A stretch of DNA of 64,000 bases from positions 372,001 through 436,000 of the forward strand of contig OZ037837.1 in NCBI GenBank assembly GCA_964035575.1, in the 5' to 3' direction. The notes below the pieces were generated by a model that was not told the origin of the DNA, ran no database searches, and was given only the letters and a program-made list of their open reading frames with translations. Source of the DNA: Rhynchopus sp. YZ270_cl-10 (taxonomy: Eukaryota > Euglenozoa > Diplonemea > Diplonemida > Diplonemidae). Of the stretch, positions 31,301-42,000 are shown piece by piece; the stretch's first letter is position 1, and every line of letters begins with the position of its first letter. The translations under genes were made by a program, and so were the position numbers.

Positions 31301-33518
31301 AGTGTGCCTCCACCCACGGGTGCCGGCACAGAAGGCCACCCTCAGCCACCACAGCACGCACATCCTCCTGCGTCAGCCCCACCTCGTCCAGCGAGTCCAG
31401 CACCAGCACCACCTCGTACGTCTCCGCAAGGTACGCACGGTCCGCCTCCCTCAGCGCAAACGACTCCAGCACAAACCTGTCCAGCCCTCCCTTCTCAAGC
31501 AGGTGCTGCTTCACAGTCGGCAGTGCCACAAACACAGGGAAGTACGGCTTCGCATCTCCATCTTGGGTGCTGTCGCAGTCCTTCTTCTTCGCAGACGTTG
31601 CAAGGTCGCTCAGGATTGCAATCGAAGCAGACGTCTTCCCGCTCCCACCTTCTCCGATCACACACAGCACACCGCATTTCGCTTTCTTTCGCTTTCGACC
31701 TTCTTGCCCCCCACCCTCTGGCGTATTGGGTCTACTCGACCTGTCAGCACACTTCGTTTTCTTCTTCTTCTTTTGTTTACCTTCTTTACCCGTCTCCGTC
31801 TTTGTATTTATGTCTGCAGCTCCCTGTGCGCACACTGCATACGTCTGGTTCACACGTCCACGTGCACGAAGCCACCTCCGCACCTCTTTCATCAGAAGAC
31901 GTGTCTCCGACTCATCCACACGTGTGTCGTCCCCCACTCGTCCTTCCACGTACTGCGTAAGGTAGTACTTGAAAAACTCGACAGTGTGTCCCATCACCTC
32001 CTGCAGCGCACCCACCTGCTCAGCCGCAGTCGTCTCAAGACCCGTACACACCTCCTGCATCACAATCACGTCAAAGCGCAGACCCATCATCCGCAGCAGC
32101 GTCGGCGAAAGCTTCCACTGCACCCGGTACTCGATGTTCGCTGTGTACAGCAGCTCGTCCTCCGAAGCATACACAGATGAGAACTTCACGTCTGCAGCAC
32201 CCTCCTTCGCCACCACCACAAAGAACGTGCCCCCCTTCCCGTACATGAAGCTCTGAGCCACATCCCGCTTCAGTGTTGTCGACGTGAAGCAGTTCCACAC
32301 AATGTGCGTCCCCAACGCGTACTTCGCAGACACGTTCACATTGATCCCACGGAACACAGTCCGCAGCTGCTTCCGACGGCTCCCAATCAGCCGGTCCAGA
32401 CCACGGATCAGCGGTGCAAAGGTCGCAATCACATGCAGCTGCGGGGGTGCAGGTGACAGCTCAAACACGTTCGGTGCTGCCGTCCCCTTCCACTCCTTCA
32501 CCAGAGGCAGCCACCCCACAGCACGCATTGCAGTGTTCATCGTCATGTACAGCGCAAGCGACTGTGACTCAGCGGCACTTCCGTGGTTGTCCAGCACAGC
32601 CCGCTCCGTTAGTTTGATGTACCGCGGCTTCCCATCTTCCCCTTTCGCAATCTGCGGTGTCCCGTGCTCATCACACACAACATCCCCGCCGCTGTCCAGC
32701 ACATACTCCACACAGTCAGATGTGAACAGGAACCCCGACAGCAGCAGCTCAAACGGGTCGCGTGCCGCCATCCAGTCATCCACCTCCACGTGTCCACGTG
32801 TCCCCGCAGCCTCCCTCCGTCTTCTGATGTCCTCCAGCAGACGCTTGCACACCACACGTAACCCCGCCTCCATGTGCCGCACATGTTCGTCTGTGTAGCC
32901 CAACGGCGGATCCACCTTTGGCAGACCACGCAGCCAGCACAGCAGGTCTTCGCCTCCGTTGCTGTTCTTGTTGCTGTTGTCCTCTGTTTTCTGCAGCCAC
33001 TCCACCTTCCGTCCGTCTGTGTGCCGCAGTGCACCCGTGTCCCCGTCAAGATCGTCCTCTCCCAGCTGTCTGTCTCCATTCGAAGCGTTCGTGTCTTCCT
33101 CCTTTCCGTCTGTGTGGGTGTCAGTAAGAGGTGCTGTCGTTGCATCTCCACCGCTCCGTTCCACCGCCACACCTGTCGTTGTTGTCACAACACCGTCAGT
33201 GAGGTACACCTGCACAGCATCCTCCACCTCACCAAGGATCTCTCTTGCATGCGCCCCCAGCTCCGCCTCAAGTCGCCCCCGCACATCCGCGTCCCTGTGC
33301 TGCAGTGCGTACCACAGCGGCACCTTCCCGTCCCTGTCACGCACGTTCCCTGCACCGTTCTCCACAAGAAACCGCACTGCCTCCACATCCCCCGCAATCA
33401 CGGCGCTGTGCAGCATTGTCCTCCCGTCCACGCTGTCCACTACATCCACGGGCCTCTCCTTACTTGTAATTCCCTTTGCAATCTCGTCCTTTTCAGGATT
33501 CGACGCCCCTGATCCCAT
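28365..33518 (-). CDS. STAND/NLR-like receptor: ankyrin, ADP-ribosyltransferase, NACHT, WD40
   Basis: 1717 residues from the ATG at 33518 (MGSGASNPEK, a good N-myristoylation signal); the longer frame starts with TTG. Residues 20-105 hold about two ankyrin repeats (DGRTMLHSAVIAGDVEAVRF). Residues 285-475 are an ADP-ribosyltransferase of the R-S-E class: TVFRGINV, FTSTT and SEDELLY supply the Arg, Ser-Thr-Ser and ExE positions. A Lys-rich linker leads to a NACHT NTPase with Walker A GEGGSGKTS (about 624) and Walker B VLVLDSLDEV (about 706), plus the FRHKSLGEYLAARRLA motif. Residues 1040-1085 look pentapeptide-like. The last 600 residues are 14 WD40 repeats, enough for two seven-blade propellers. 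The likely mode is ligand sensing by the propellers, NTP-driven assembly, then ADP-ribosylation as output. That chain of events is inference from family knowledge. Confidence 0.88.
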   Translation of the reverse strand: MGSGASNPEKDEIAKGITSKERPVDVVDSVDGRTMLHSAVIAGDVEAVRFLVENGAGNVRDRDGKVPLWYALQHRDADVRGRLEAELGAHAREILGEVEDAVQVYLTDGVVTTTTGVAVERSGGDATTAPLTDTHTDGKEEDTNASNGDRQLGEDDLDGDTGALRHTDGRKVEWLQKTEDNSNKNSNGGEDLLCWLRGLPKVDPPLGYTDEHVRHMEAGLRVVCKRLLEDIRRRREAAGTRGHVEVDDWMAARDPFELLLSGFLFTSDCVEYVLDSGGDVVCDEHGTPQIAKGEDGKPRYIKLTERAVLDNHGSAAESQSLALYMTMNTAMRAVGWLPLVKEWKGTAAPNVFELSPAPPQLHVIATFAPLIRGLDRLIGSRRKQLRTVFRGINVNVSAKYALGTHIVWNCFTSTTLKRDVAQSFMYGKGGTFFVVVAKEGAADVKFSSVYASEDELLYTANIEYRVQWKLSPTLLRMMGLRFDVIVMQEVCTGLETTAAEQVGALQEVMGHTVEFFKYYLTQYVEGRVGDDTRVDESETRLLMKEVRRWLRARGRVNQTYAVCAQGAADINTKTETGKEGKQKKKKKTKCADRSSRPNTPEGGGQEGRKRKKAKCGVLCVIGEGGSGKTSASIAILSDLATSAKKKDCDSTQDGDAKPYFPVFVALPTVKQHLLEKGGLDRFVLESFALREADRAYLAETYEVVLVLDSLDEVGLTQEDVRAVVAEGGLLCRHPWVEAHCSVVVTVRGEYLKSVDASPSGVCGAGVRAVYMQPFTEVDARTYIKRANKAWKKERKKDVTKGERTVFVREEDVEGLVLLRNPFMLHMACHAQCSGKASEEVIYEAYLQTWTKKEMASACGSGAEDLSLEEVVRAGELVACRMLDVNEWQGTVGVASQSLVSQHDLSEAVRDACFRCLPFRIEDFGEERSAFTFRHKSLGEYLAARRLARDPAGTLGQLVQRSFSKDSQRVLGFFAALLCADSVLYERACTELLALAKVARIYYYGSLDLEGDMSSCFPASNAAALLARARIPVSGEDLRGLRLSYCDLRGSLFVETRLDEASFSNCWLEHTEFHACDMRDMSFPSCTMGTPLPSMRHPSQVHAMAVTPDGTKVVTGCEDTHVRVWGMETGKEVMTFVGHTSAVCAVAVTPDGFWIVSSSASDVRVWDMCTERQIHFFDSFGMGDVVVSPDSCQFFSCSSDKAVCVWDISTCELLSEPWTNTVDGKACALTVSADGDQVLSCVDNDIRIWDLATEAEVAVLKGHKDTVHGVVAPDGCHIVSCSEDATACLWTLSESHALVERLVFEATSALRSVAVTPDGGHVVAGSQDSAVYVWNMSTGTATLTLEGHRGAVNSVSVAVTPDGHRIVSCSEDTTLRVWDMFTGKEALCTEVHTSAVQSVALTPDGSVVSCGGETVCMWSPATGKQTQVFEGHTDIVRQVAVFADGSHLVSCSADKTVRVWSIQTGNEVHLLEGHTDSVTWVAVTPDASHVVSHSKADGVCVWHLPTGNRVAVWTGCHMCLAERIAVSPDGMHLVLCLGSQVLLCNLHTGKQVCACAEHFEYRFEGATVTPNGSHVVVWGGESDSLRVWGFATRKVLGDLIWTSQTSPSLSAVAATQDGEYLVGCNPDGLLAMWSMATRTRVAETTTRICSVSSVAVSPDGRTVVCGCSDKTVRVWEVCKSSFRLKRVIGATPTVPRALGCSHVDSVSVSAKLILLDRT

Positions 33519-34286
33519 TTTGAAGTTTTTGAAAAATCTGTGAACATGTATAGAATGGAAAGACAAATCGACGAAGAGATGTGATCAACAGAATGAAGTG
33601 AAACCTGCCCTCCCCACTACGACGCAAGGAGGTGTGTTTGCTGTTTTGTTATTTCGGCAGATTTCTTTATTAAGTATGTACCAGTTTAGAGAAAGACTAC
33701 GAGAGACTGCAAGGATTCTGAATCGTGTATACTCTAGAATGGGTAGAGAAAAGGGAAAAGGGAAAAGGGAAAAGGGAAAAGGGGGTCATTTTGGTCCAAT
33801 ATCTTTTTTTGTTCAAACAAAAAGTGTAAAATGAATCGATATTCCATTATCCAACCCGTTTCTTTCTTTCAAGTTTAAAATGCCAAATTCAAAAAAAAAA
33901 TCAGCGGGGCAGATTGAAAAGCCCACCTAGTTATTTTTGAGGGAAAAAAAAAAAACAAAAACATGAAGAATGTATAATGCAGTGGGATATGCTTCGTTTC
34001 GTACCTGCTGCGCAGCCGAAATGCCACTGATCTGATGTAATAACGGTCTCAGCAACTTACGCACACAGTCACTGTTAATCTAGGATCGCCGCAACAACAA
34101 AATAAAATATAGAAGATACTAGTTGTTGCTGCAGGCATCCCACTGTACAATGCCATCCCCGGAAGGAAGCATCATAGTATGAAATTTCGTTCCATTTTTA
34201 TTATTTTCAGTTTTTTTTTCCAGAAACAAAACAAAATATGTCGAGAATTTTTGATAAATAAAAAGGGTTAAAAAAAATCAGAAATA
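33519..34286. other. Upstream flank of the STAND receptor
   Basis: No gene recognised. A GGGAAAA minisatellite of four to five units is at 33750-33785. Minus-strand pyrimidine tracts before AG exist but none is distinctive. Confidence 0.45.
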
Positions 34287-34735
34287 CAAACAAGTAATTG
34301 CTATCGGAAAAAAAACGGGGTGTGATGTGGAACTCCATCCTGTAGAAATAATCTACAACACGCCCAGCATTCTGCTCTTCTGCAGGTATGCTAACGCTCT
34401 TCGTACGCTGCCAGACCCACTGAGACGCCAGCATCTGAAACGTTCAAGAAGGGGGGCTGTCCTCTTCGTCCAGCACCATCTGCTCGATAGCGTTGTTGGA
34501 CGTCGGCTCGGCAGGCTCGGCGTGTTCCAGCTCGTTTTTGTTCACAGGCTCCCCACATTGTCGTCGTCGTTGGAGCAGTGCGGAAGGAACAGAATGCACA
34601 GACTACAACACATCGATCACACCAGGCGCATCAGCACCTCCAGCAAATCGCCAGGATGCTACGGTGGTTTCGAAAATCGCGCGGAGTTTTCCACAGCACA
34701 CCCCGTTTTATCTTAGCAATTACTTGTCCTTGTTG
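34287..34735. mobile_element. Inverted-repeat element of about 450 bp, unclassified
   Basis: Ends share CAAGTAATTGCTA and ACGGGGTGTG(A/C)TGTGGA in opposite orientation (34287-34330 and 34690-34735). The interior is GC-richer, with minus-strand fragments such as EEDSPPS that may be a worn coding remnant; no family is recognisable. Target duplication is unclear. Confidence 0.5.
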
Positions 34736-34870
34736 CTATTGTTGTTTTCAACCACCTTCCTTCAACCCTTGTAAGGATCATTTGTTATTTTTTTCGCGAG
34801 AACATGAAATTACACATTTCAAGAGAACAAATTAAAAAGGGTCCTTATTTCAGCGGTGAAAATCTTGGGC

Positions 34871-34985
34871 AGTAAGCCCGGGAAAACCCGGGCTTAATTA
34901 ATTTTGCGCAGAGCAAGCCCGGGTTCGAAGGCCGGGTTTACCCGGGCTTAAGCCTGGGTTTTCCCCGGGTTTTAACTTTTCTGGG
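34871..34985. repeat. AAGCCCGGG word cluster, part 1
   Basis: The word AAGCCCGGG and its complement occur about eight times with ATTAATTTTGC between. A second cluster at 35642-35702 has the same neighbours, so the two may be halves of one element interrupted by the repeat at 35125-35345. Confidence 0.65.
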
Positions 34986-35124
34986 GTGGGCTGCCCCACC
35001 CCACTCCGGGGGGTGTAGCCTCAGGGTGCAGCCCGGGGTAGTCAGTCGCCGAAACGAAGCTCTGTTGACAGAAAACAACAAAGTCAGTAAAGAAAACACA
35101 CGTCTATACTCAAGGGTTACCCAC

Positions 35125-35345
35125 ACCCAGAGCGCGACTTAATTGGTCAAACGCCGAAGGAAAAGGAAGCATGCATCATGGCGAAATAATAAAAGTAGCG
35201 TACCGTGCGCCTGCGGCGCAAGATTGCAACCCACCCTTCCCATCACATAATTTGGCTGTAAAAATGTGCAATTTTAAGCTCAATTTTTTGAAATGGTGCG
35301 TACCGTGGCTTCGCTTTGGGTGCCATGACCGCCCTTTCTTTGTTA
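35125..35345. repeat. GCGTACCGTGCGCC dispersed repeat, copy 3
   Basis: Long copy matching 11868-12095 including AATTGGTCAAACGCCGAAGG and both GCGTACCGTG sub-repeats. Confidence 0.8.
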
Positions 35346-35641
35346 TAAATGTACTGTGGCTACTGACAATTCGCGCCTGGTGCACGAATTGTTATCAATG
35401 AAGTGCTGAATTAGATAACCGAGGAATTTTCATATTCCGCCGGAGGCAACTTGAGCTGGGTTGGGGACCGGCTCGACCGAGTTTCAGCGAAAACCCCCAA
35501 AACCTATAATTCCCCTGCGGAGGGGAAAATTATTTTTTTGGGCTGACCGAGCCAGCCCCTCGTGGGCGGAATTCTCTTTTGAACCCTGGGTTTGCAGAAA
35601 ATTTTTTTACACCAGTATTTTAATTATTTTCACAAAAAAAC

Positions 35642-35860
35642 CAAGCCCGGGTACAAACCCGGGCTTCGAATTAATTTTGCTAGCTGGGGAAGCCCGGGAT
35701 TTTCAACCCTGCCTTATTTGCATTTTTGGGATTCACCCGTGCAGTGGTGGGGTCAATCTCGAAAATTGGACAATTTTTTGACCACTTAAATTTTGAGAAA
35801 TATGAGCCCGGTTCCTTATACGTGGGGCCCATTTTCAGCTAAAATTTTCCTCAAAATCTG
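35642..35860. repeat. AAGCCCGGG cluster part 2 and GACCACTTAAATTT repeat
   Basis: 35642-35702 matches the words of 34871-34985. 35730-35850 resembles the repeat inside the Harbinger-like element at 19860-20030 (a GTGGGG start, GGACAATTTTTTGACCACTT, then TATGAGCCC and CCCATTTTCAG). Confidence 0.6.
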
Positions 35861-36402
35861 GGTTTGTAAAATTGACCCTTTACTCCCCCCCCACATCGAT
35901 TTCAATACTATACCTTACTTCACCTACGGTTGCCCTTACAGGGGGGGTGAAGGAAGGTAGGTTGAAAAAACGAATTCCTCTGGAGGGTTTGGGTATACAT
36001 ATAGGGAAACTGTACCCCTCCCCCTGCGAAAGGGGAAGTGCCGAAAACACGACGATAAACAAAAGCATTGAAGACACGTGGTTACCAGAAAGGGGAGTTT
36101 TGAAAATGTTTTTCGTTCGTTTTGAAAGTGCTTTGTGCTCTGTTTATATATTTTTGATTAGTGGTGCTGTAGACGTGGAGTCAGAGAGGAAGGGGTGCGT
36201 TACTTTGTATGAGATTACGGCGTATCCTCTTTCTCAGCGACTGTAAAATGTCTTTGTTGTTTGTTTATTTGTTTGTATTAAGCATTGCAGACACGTGATT
36301 ACCAGAAGGGGGGGGTGGAGGTGGGGGTTGGGTGTTTTGAAATATGAGTTTTCGAGCTGTGCAAGCGAGCAGCACATTTTTATTTTTTTTGGAATTACGA
36401 TG
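35861..36402. other. Gene-free stretch with a short direct repeat
   Basis: AAGCATTGAAGACACGTGGT (36063) and AAGCATTGCAGACACGTGAT (36280) form a local direct repeat. No gene recognised. Confidence 0.5.
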
Positions 36403-36517
36403 TCTTCCACCTGATTTTTACCCCGCGTATAGGCGCGTAAAGGCTGGTAAAAATGGGTGGGGTTTGGCCTATACGGGCCTGTACGGGCCTATACGCGGGG
36501 TAAAAATCAGGTGGGTC
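36403..36517. mobile_element. 115-bp hAT-like miniature element with 8-bp target duplication
   Basis: Near-perfect inverted ends share CCACCTGATTTTTACCCCGC and continue GTATAGG. They are flanked by TTACGATG on both sides (36395-36402 and 36518-36525). The centre is two to three copies of GGCCTATACGGG/CCTGTACGGG. An 8-bp duplication is the hallmark of hAT elements. Confidence 0.8.
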
Positions 36518-36533
36518 TTACGATGAAATCAAC

Positions 36534-36632
36534 CATCTGATTTTCCCTGAAATCCTGGAGTTTGGGGGGAAGGTAGGGGGGGCTTAACACCACATCTCCA
36601 AACACCAAAAATTTCTGGAAAAAATCAGATGA
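36534..36632. repeat. Short inverted repeat (ATCTGATTTT...AAAATCAGAT)
   Basis: About 20-bp arms share ATCTGATTTTNCC and AGAAATTT-like words, around a centre of G-rich sequence. No clear target duplication. Confidence 0.55.
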
Positions 36633-37797
36633 ATAATATTAAAAAAAGAACAATTACACCCACTACAGTTCTGTTTGCGGTTTTCATACACACGGGTTGG
36701 GCGCATCTGTTAACAATCATCTCTAATGCACTATGATCGTTTTATACGCTATTCTTGTGAAAGGTGAGAGGGACAAGACTAACGATTATATGATATCATG
36801 TATGAGATGTTTTTGGGGGGATACCTCTACTTTATCTTACAGTGTCCAAATATTAGTCTAGCGGATTTGAGCATTTTATTTTGGTAATTTGACTTCTTTT
36901 TAGAAGTTAAAATTGACAACAAAATCAAGAATCCTGCATTAACCCTTGATGGAAGAAAGAAGAAGTATTTCAAAATATGCATTCAATAAATTGATAGCAT
37001 AGGAGAAGGGAAAAGAAAAAGAAAAGTTTTATAAGATGACCCTAAGCCTCTCGTGCTTAGTCTGATTAGATTACTTAATGTTTTGAACATTGGTTATTCA
37101 TCAATCTTTTTTGTTGTGTTTTTGCCTCTCGTGCTTAGTCACCTTGTAAAAAAAGGGGGCAACAGTGCAGTTTTTTCTTTCATTAATTGAAGCGAGTATA
37201 CTCCAGCGTTGAGGTGCTGGAGTAATGAGTAGAATGTTTTGAAAATGTGTTCGCAAAATGAACGAAACAGAACCTGACTAATGTACAAGGAGTCCCTTCA
37301 GATAGGTATGCCTTGTCGTGCACACAGCATTGGAGAGGGAGGAATATACAAGTAAGACAACAAACATCGGATGGGTAAAAACCCCTCTAGAGTTTTGAAA
37401 TCCCAAAATGGTGTGGCTGGCGAGTGACGACCCCAAAATAGCAGAAAATAGCAGAAAATAGCACAACAGTAGCACCCCCTTTCAGCCACACCACAAAATC
37501 CACCTTAGTTTTTACACCACCGGTGTTTGCTGTCTTACTGTAATAAAAACCCTGTTCGTCTTTAGTTGGTACGCCACCCACATCAACTATCAGTTGGGTT
37601 ATTGTGGGTTCCGTCCACCACAAAGTCTTTTTCCTAATAAAAAACAAGAAGACAGACGAATCCGCCCATTTTTTTTGGGGCTCATTAAAAATAAAGTTAA
37701 AATAACGTTAAAGTTCAGAGGTGGACGCGTTACAGTGGTCCAACCTCCCGGCACGATTATGCGCCAATTAGTCAGAAAGTGATTAAAAAAAATTTAA
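36633..37797. other. Gene-free stretch
   Basis: AT-rich. GCCTCTCGTGCTTAGTC occurs twice (37046, 37126) and CAGAAAATAG is tandem at 37441-37465. No gene, RNA or element with clear ends was recognised. Confidence 0.5.
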
Positions 37798-38193
37798 CCC
37801 ATTGAACACTGAACCAGATATGGTTTCGGAAAAGTCCTTTCGAAATCCTATTTGTCAAATCCTGAAAACGCTGATGTCTTTGGAACCTCTGGAAGAATTT
37901 AGGTAGTTCGAATAAAAGATGGCCCCATTTGACTAGTATACCCCTCTTTACTCCCAAGCGTCCCCCAGCAGCAACAACTAAAGTTACGGGGTTTACTCAG
38001 CACTACCAGCATGTGTTCACCTTAAATCCAAGGTACACAAAAGCCTCGGTTTTTCAAAAATATTTTTTGGCTGGAGTCTCTTTTGGTGACATGGTGCTTT
38101 CAAATTTCTTTTAAATGCGACCGATTTCGATCCGACTATCGTTATCTAAAAAAAAAAGGTCATTTTTTTTCAATTTTTTCAGTGTTCAATGGG
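37798..38193. mobile_element. piggyBac-like miniature element with TTAA target
   Basis: Ends are CCCATTGAACACTGAA and its exact complement, flanked by TTAA on both sides (37794-37797 and 38194-38197). CCC/GGG termini at TTAA are the piggyBac signature. It is 396 bp with no transposase frame; a 61-codon plus-strand frame inside has no recognised relative. Confidence 0.8.
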
Positions 38194-38197
38194 TTAA

Positions 38198-39059
38198 GAA
38201 AGCTGGAGTGTTCTCCACTCAGCATCGTATCTCCCACAAAAAGAAAGGGAGCAGGGGTGACTCTGTTCTAAGGGTGGGAGGGGCCACGGGGAGGCCCAAA
38301 ACAAAAGTAAGAATATTTGTAAGACGATTCTAAGCTTACATGCTTCGTCACACCTTAAATTAAACGTTGACCACGTGCACACGAGACACCTTGTGTGGGT
38401 GCAGGCACGTGAGAAAAGATAGGTACCTTTTCCTGGTTGTGTAAAAAAATAATTATTGGAAAGTGGAGGTTTTGCGCAACTGTGAGCAACACAACAGAGG
38501 CACCTACACTACTCCAACAATATATCAAAAAAAGTGAAGCTGATAGTGCAAAACGCCTCTGGGACGCAGGCACTGAAACTCCACGGGGGGGGAAAAAGTT
38601 AAAACGATGAATGTGCCTTTCATGCAACGCACATCTATGATCAGTAAGAATCAAAGGAAAAAGGGACGGGAAACTGTCTCCATATATCACAGCTAGTAAT
38701 GCTAATAGAAGCAAATAAAAAGCTCACATATAAATTCTGGAAATATCCGAAAATCTAATCATATTCTTGTTAGCTTACTAGCTATGATGGACACATACGA
38801 TTTTTTTTAAAATTTTCCCTTCAAACTTCACGCTTTTGGTTTTCTTCACACACAAAGGCCAAAAAAACGCTGAACCCACGAGAAAAAAAAGCTGCACACA
38901 CACACACACCACACCCTCACATAAAACCCACCTTTTTTTTGTGTTCCTTTCTTTCTCCATACAAAAAAAAACAACCATATTTCCCCCCTTTTTTTATCCC
39001 CCTCTCGGCATCTCCAAATCCTTTCCCCACTCCACCCAGCTTCCTCTCCCCTCTTCCTC
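38198..39059. other. 3' flank of the second WSC paralogue
   Basis: AT-rich with short homopolymer runs. No gene recognised; the part next to 39060 is pyrimidine-rich on the plus strand. Confidence 0.4.
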
Positions 39060-42000
39060 TCACAAAGCTGGCATATCGTCATCGAAGCGTCCTAGAGAGA
39101 CCAAGGGGCGAGGTGAGGCACGTGGAGCAAGCGGGATGTCGAGAGGGGACACGACGGGGCATCGATCGGGTGCGGGAGAGAGCAGAACTGATAGACACGC
39201 CGTGCTCGCCCCGCCGAGACCTGAGCTCGCAGAAAAGCCACTTCCTGCGGCAGCAGCGTCGCCAACGAGAATCGAGCTTGCACTGCCCCCTGCCACCTCG
39301 CCGAGAAGCAGGGAGCCAGCACTGCCTGCTGCAGCCTCACCGAGGAGGGAGCCACTTCCTGCACCGACCGCTTCGCTGAGGAGAACGGACCCCGCTCTGC
39401 TGCTTGGCCGTGCGTGGGGTGGTGTCAGCACTGTAGGTGATATGATGCTGCGTAGCCCAGGGTTGACCAGGGTTGTGTGACGCCGTCGCCCACTCCGTTC
39501 AGAGATGCCTGCAGGTGAGACAACCGAAGGTGAGAGCTCGGAAAGGAGCAACGGAGAGTCTGTGTCATGAGAGTCGCGGCTGGCAGAGATGCTTGGGTCG
39601 AGGGCAAGCCATTTGACGCTGTGGTGGTCGTTCACCTGGCGTACCCGAGACGCAGCGAGGAACGACGCAGAGCGTTGTCCGTCTGCAGACGACACATCAC
39701 GGTGGTTGCGTAGACAGAACAGAGGGCCCTCTCTGCCAGCATGGCTCAAGTCCATTTCGTTGACCCCACTATCCCACCGTGGCGAACCCGAAGGGGTAAG
39801 AGTGGAGGATCGGTTCCTAGGCGAGGCAGCAAAGAGGGTGCCAACTGCTTCAGGTTCTGCCGTGTGTAGGTGGTGTTCTTCGTGCAAAGTTGGTGACGGA
39901 AGTGGGTGTTCCCACACCCGGCGTTGCAGTGTCATGCGTGAGCGTGAGGTGAAGACAGCAATTTCGGCGACGATGTCGAGGCTCGCCCGACACACCAGCG
40001 CCACAACAGCAGCAGTCAGCACAGAGTTCGCTGCAGAAAACGTCGCCCCATCAGGGTCCTCCATATAGTACCCAGCTGAGGTAAGAAACAGCGCCACCGC
40101 CTGCAGCAGCAGAACAGCAGGGTCGATGATGTTGTCCCTGAAGCGGACGTGTGGTTTGAGGTACAGCTCGAGTGTGAACATGATGAGGAATATGCACCCC
40201 CCCGCAAGACGCGCATGTCCGCACGCAACCATGTCCGGCGTCGCAAAGGCCTGTGTAGCCGCAAGCGCAAAGCTTGCGGCAAACTCAATCACACTGAACC
40301 ACACCACCCCGGGACGGAAGCTGCGCATCACCGACGCGTAGCGGTACACCCAGTGGTATTCACGCTTCAGGCTGAGCCACTCGCCACGCCCGGCAATGCA
40401 GCGCAGCCACCACGACCGTTGTGGGTCGACGTAGTACACAGCCGCATCCCCGCCGTGCGACAACACCTTGAAGAGGCCCACCGGTACCGCAACACACAGC
40501 ACCACCGTCGCAACCCCTGCTAACGAATAAAGCGCAGCACTGTCAAAGAGAAGAACCAGGCCCGCAAAGCTTGTGCCCTGGTACAGAACGTAGAAGGCAA
40601 AGAGCGGTATGGAAGGGAAGCGGATGACTGCACGCAGGTCCTCGGCCTTGTTGCAGTGGCAGGAGTGTGCAAAGAAGAGCACGAGCTTCGCTATGAGTGT
40701 GAGCACGAAGCAGATGGACAGGTTCCCCACGACGGCGCCTGCCGCAACAGACCCACCCAAGTGGAAGCGCAGGGGGTGCAGTGGCAGAGGCAGCTCCTTC
40801 TGCCCCGACAGCGTGCAGCGCTGCGAGACCAGCACCAGGCGTGTTGCCGCACCCGCGCTCGCACCCATCGTCACCGTCGCAGCAATCGCAGCACTCTGCC
40901 CACCACTGCTGACTGCTGAGTCGGGTGTGCCAACCACGACACGTGCCGGTGCTGCTGTGGGCACGGGTGCTGCCAGCAGCGGTGCTTCTGTCTCTGTCGC
41001 AGCTGCAGTAGCAGTAGCAGGCTCTGTTGTGACGTCATCTACAGGTACAAGCGACGACAGCACAGACGGCGCAAACGTGCCCTGCACAGGCACCGTGCCT
41101 GGCACTGATGTTGCCCCTGCTGATGGCGCTGTTGTGTCCGGCACATCTGACGTGAACACTGGCACCTCTGTGTCACCTGGCACCGCCACTGGCGCCACAG
41201 TCTCTGGCACCTGCGTCGCTGGCACACTTGGCAGTGGCACCACTGTCCCCATAGCCGGCACCACCGTCGGAACTACAGTCGCCGGCACTTCCGTCGGCCC
41301 TGCAGTTGGCGCCACTGTGACGGGGTCCAGGCCTAAGGGATACGGTGTGGTCGGTGCCAGGGAGGCACCGGGCTCCTCGAAGTAGGCGTACTTGAGGAAG
41401 TGGATGCAGTCGGCCTGGTCACAGTCGCCACGGAACATGCCCACCACGAAGGCGTTCTCGGGTACAGAGCAGAAGCCTTCGGACTCCTTCTTCATGCAGT
41501 CACGCACGTCAAGCACGCGCACAGGGCCACGCTGCAGCGCCACACCGCCTAGCACCGCATCGCAACAGTACAGATTCTCAATCGCATCCAACGTGTCTTC
41601 AGACAAGATCGCGCTGCCTCGATTCCGCCAGCCCTTCAGAACCTGGTTCCCCGCACACTGCATCCAGGAGAGACGCGTTCCAGGGTAGTCATTTGACCGC
41701 GCCGACACTGAACAGGAGACCTGGGTGTCCACCATGTCAGAGTACGGGGAGGCGCAGGCCATTTTACCTATTGTGGACAGGCCGTTGTAGGTGCTGTTGC
41801 GGAAGACTCCTGTGAGGAGCTCCCACTCGCGGCAGATGCAGCGCTCAGCGTTGTAGTACGCAAGGCAGTGGCGGAAGTCACGTTGGTGTGGTGGTGCCGC
41901 CCACGTTGTGCGCACAACTGCTGCAGCTACAGGGGCGAGGGTGTACACAGAGAAGGCTTCTGCACCCCCGCAGAGGTGCGCGCTGTCTGGCGTTGCGCAC

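Noticed and set aside
30717-32180. 487-codon plus-strand frame opposite the STAND receptor
   Set aside because: Antisense shadow in GC-rich coding DNA; the minus-strand protein has complete domain motifs.
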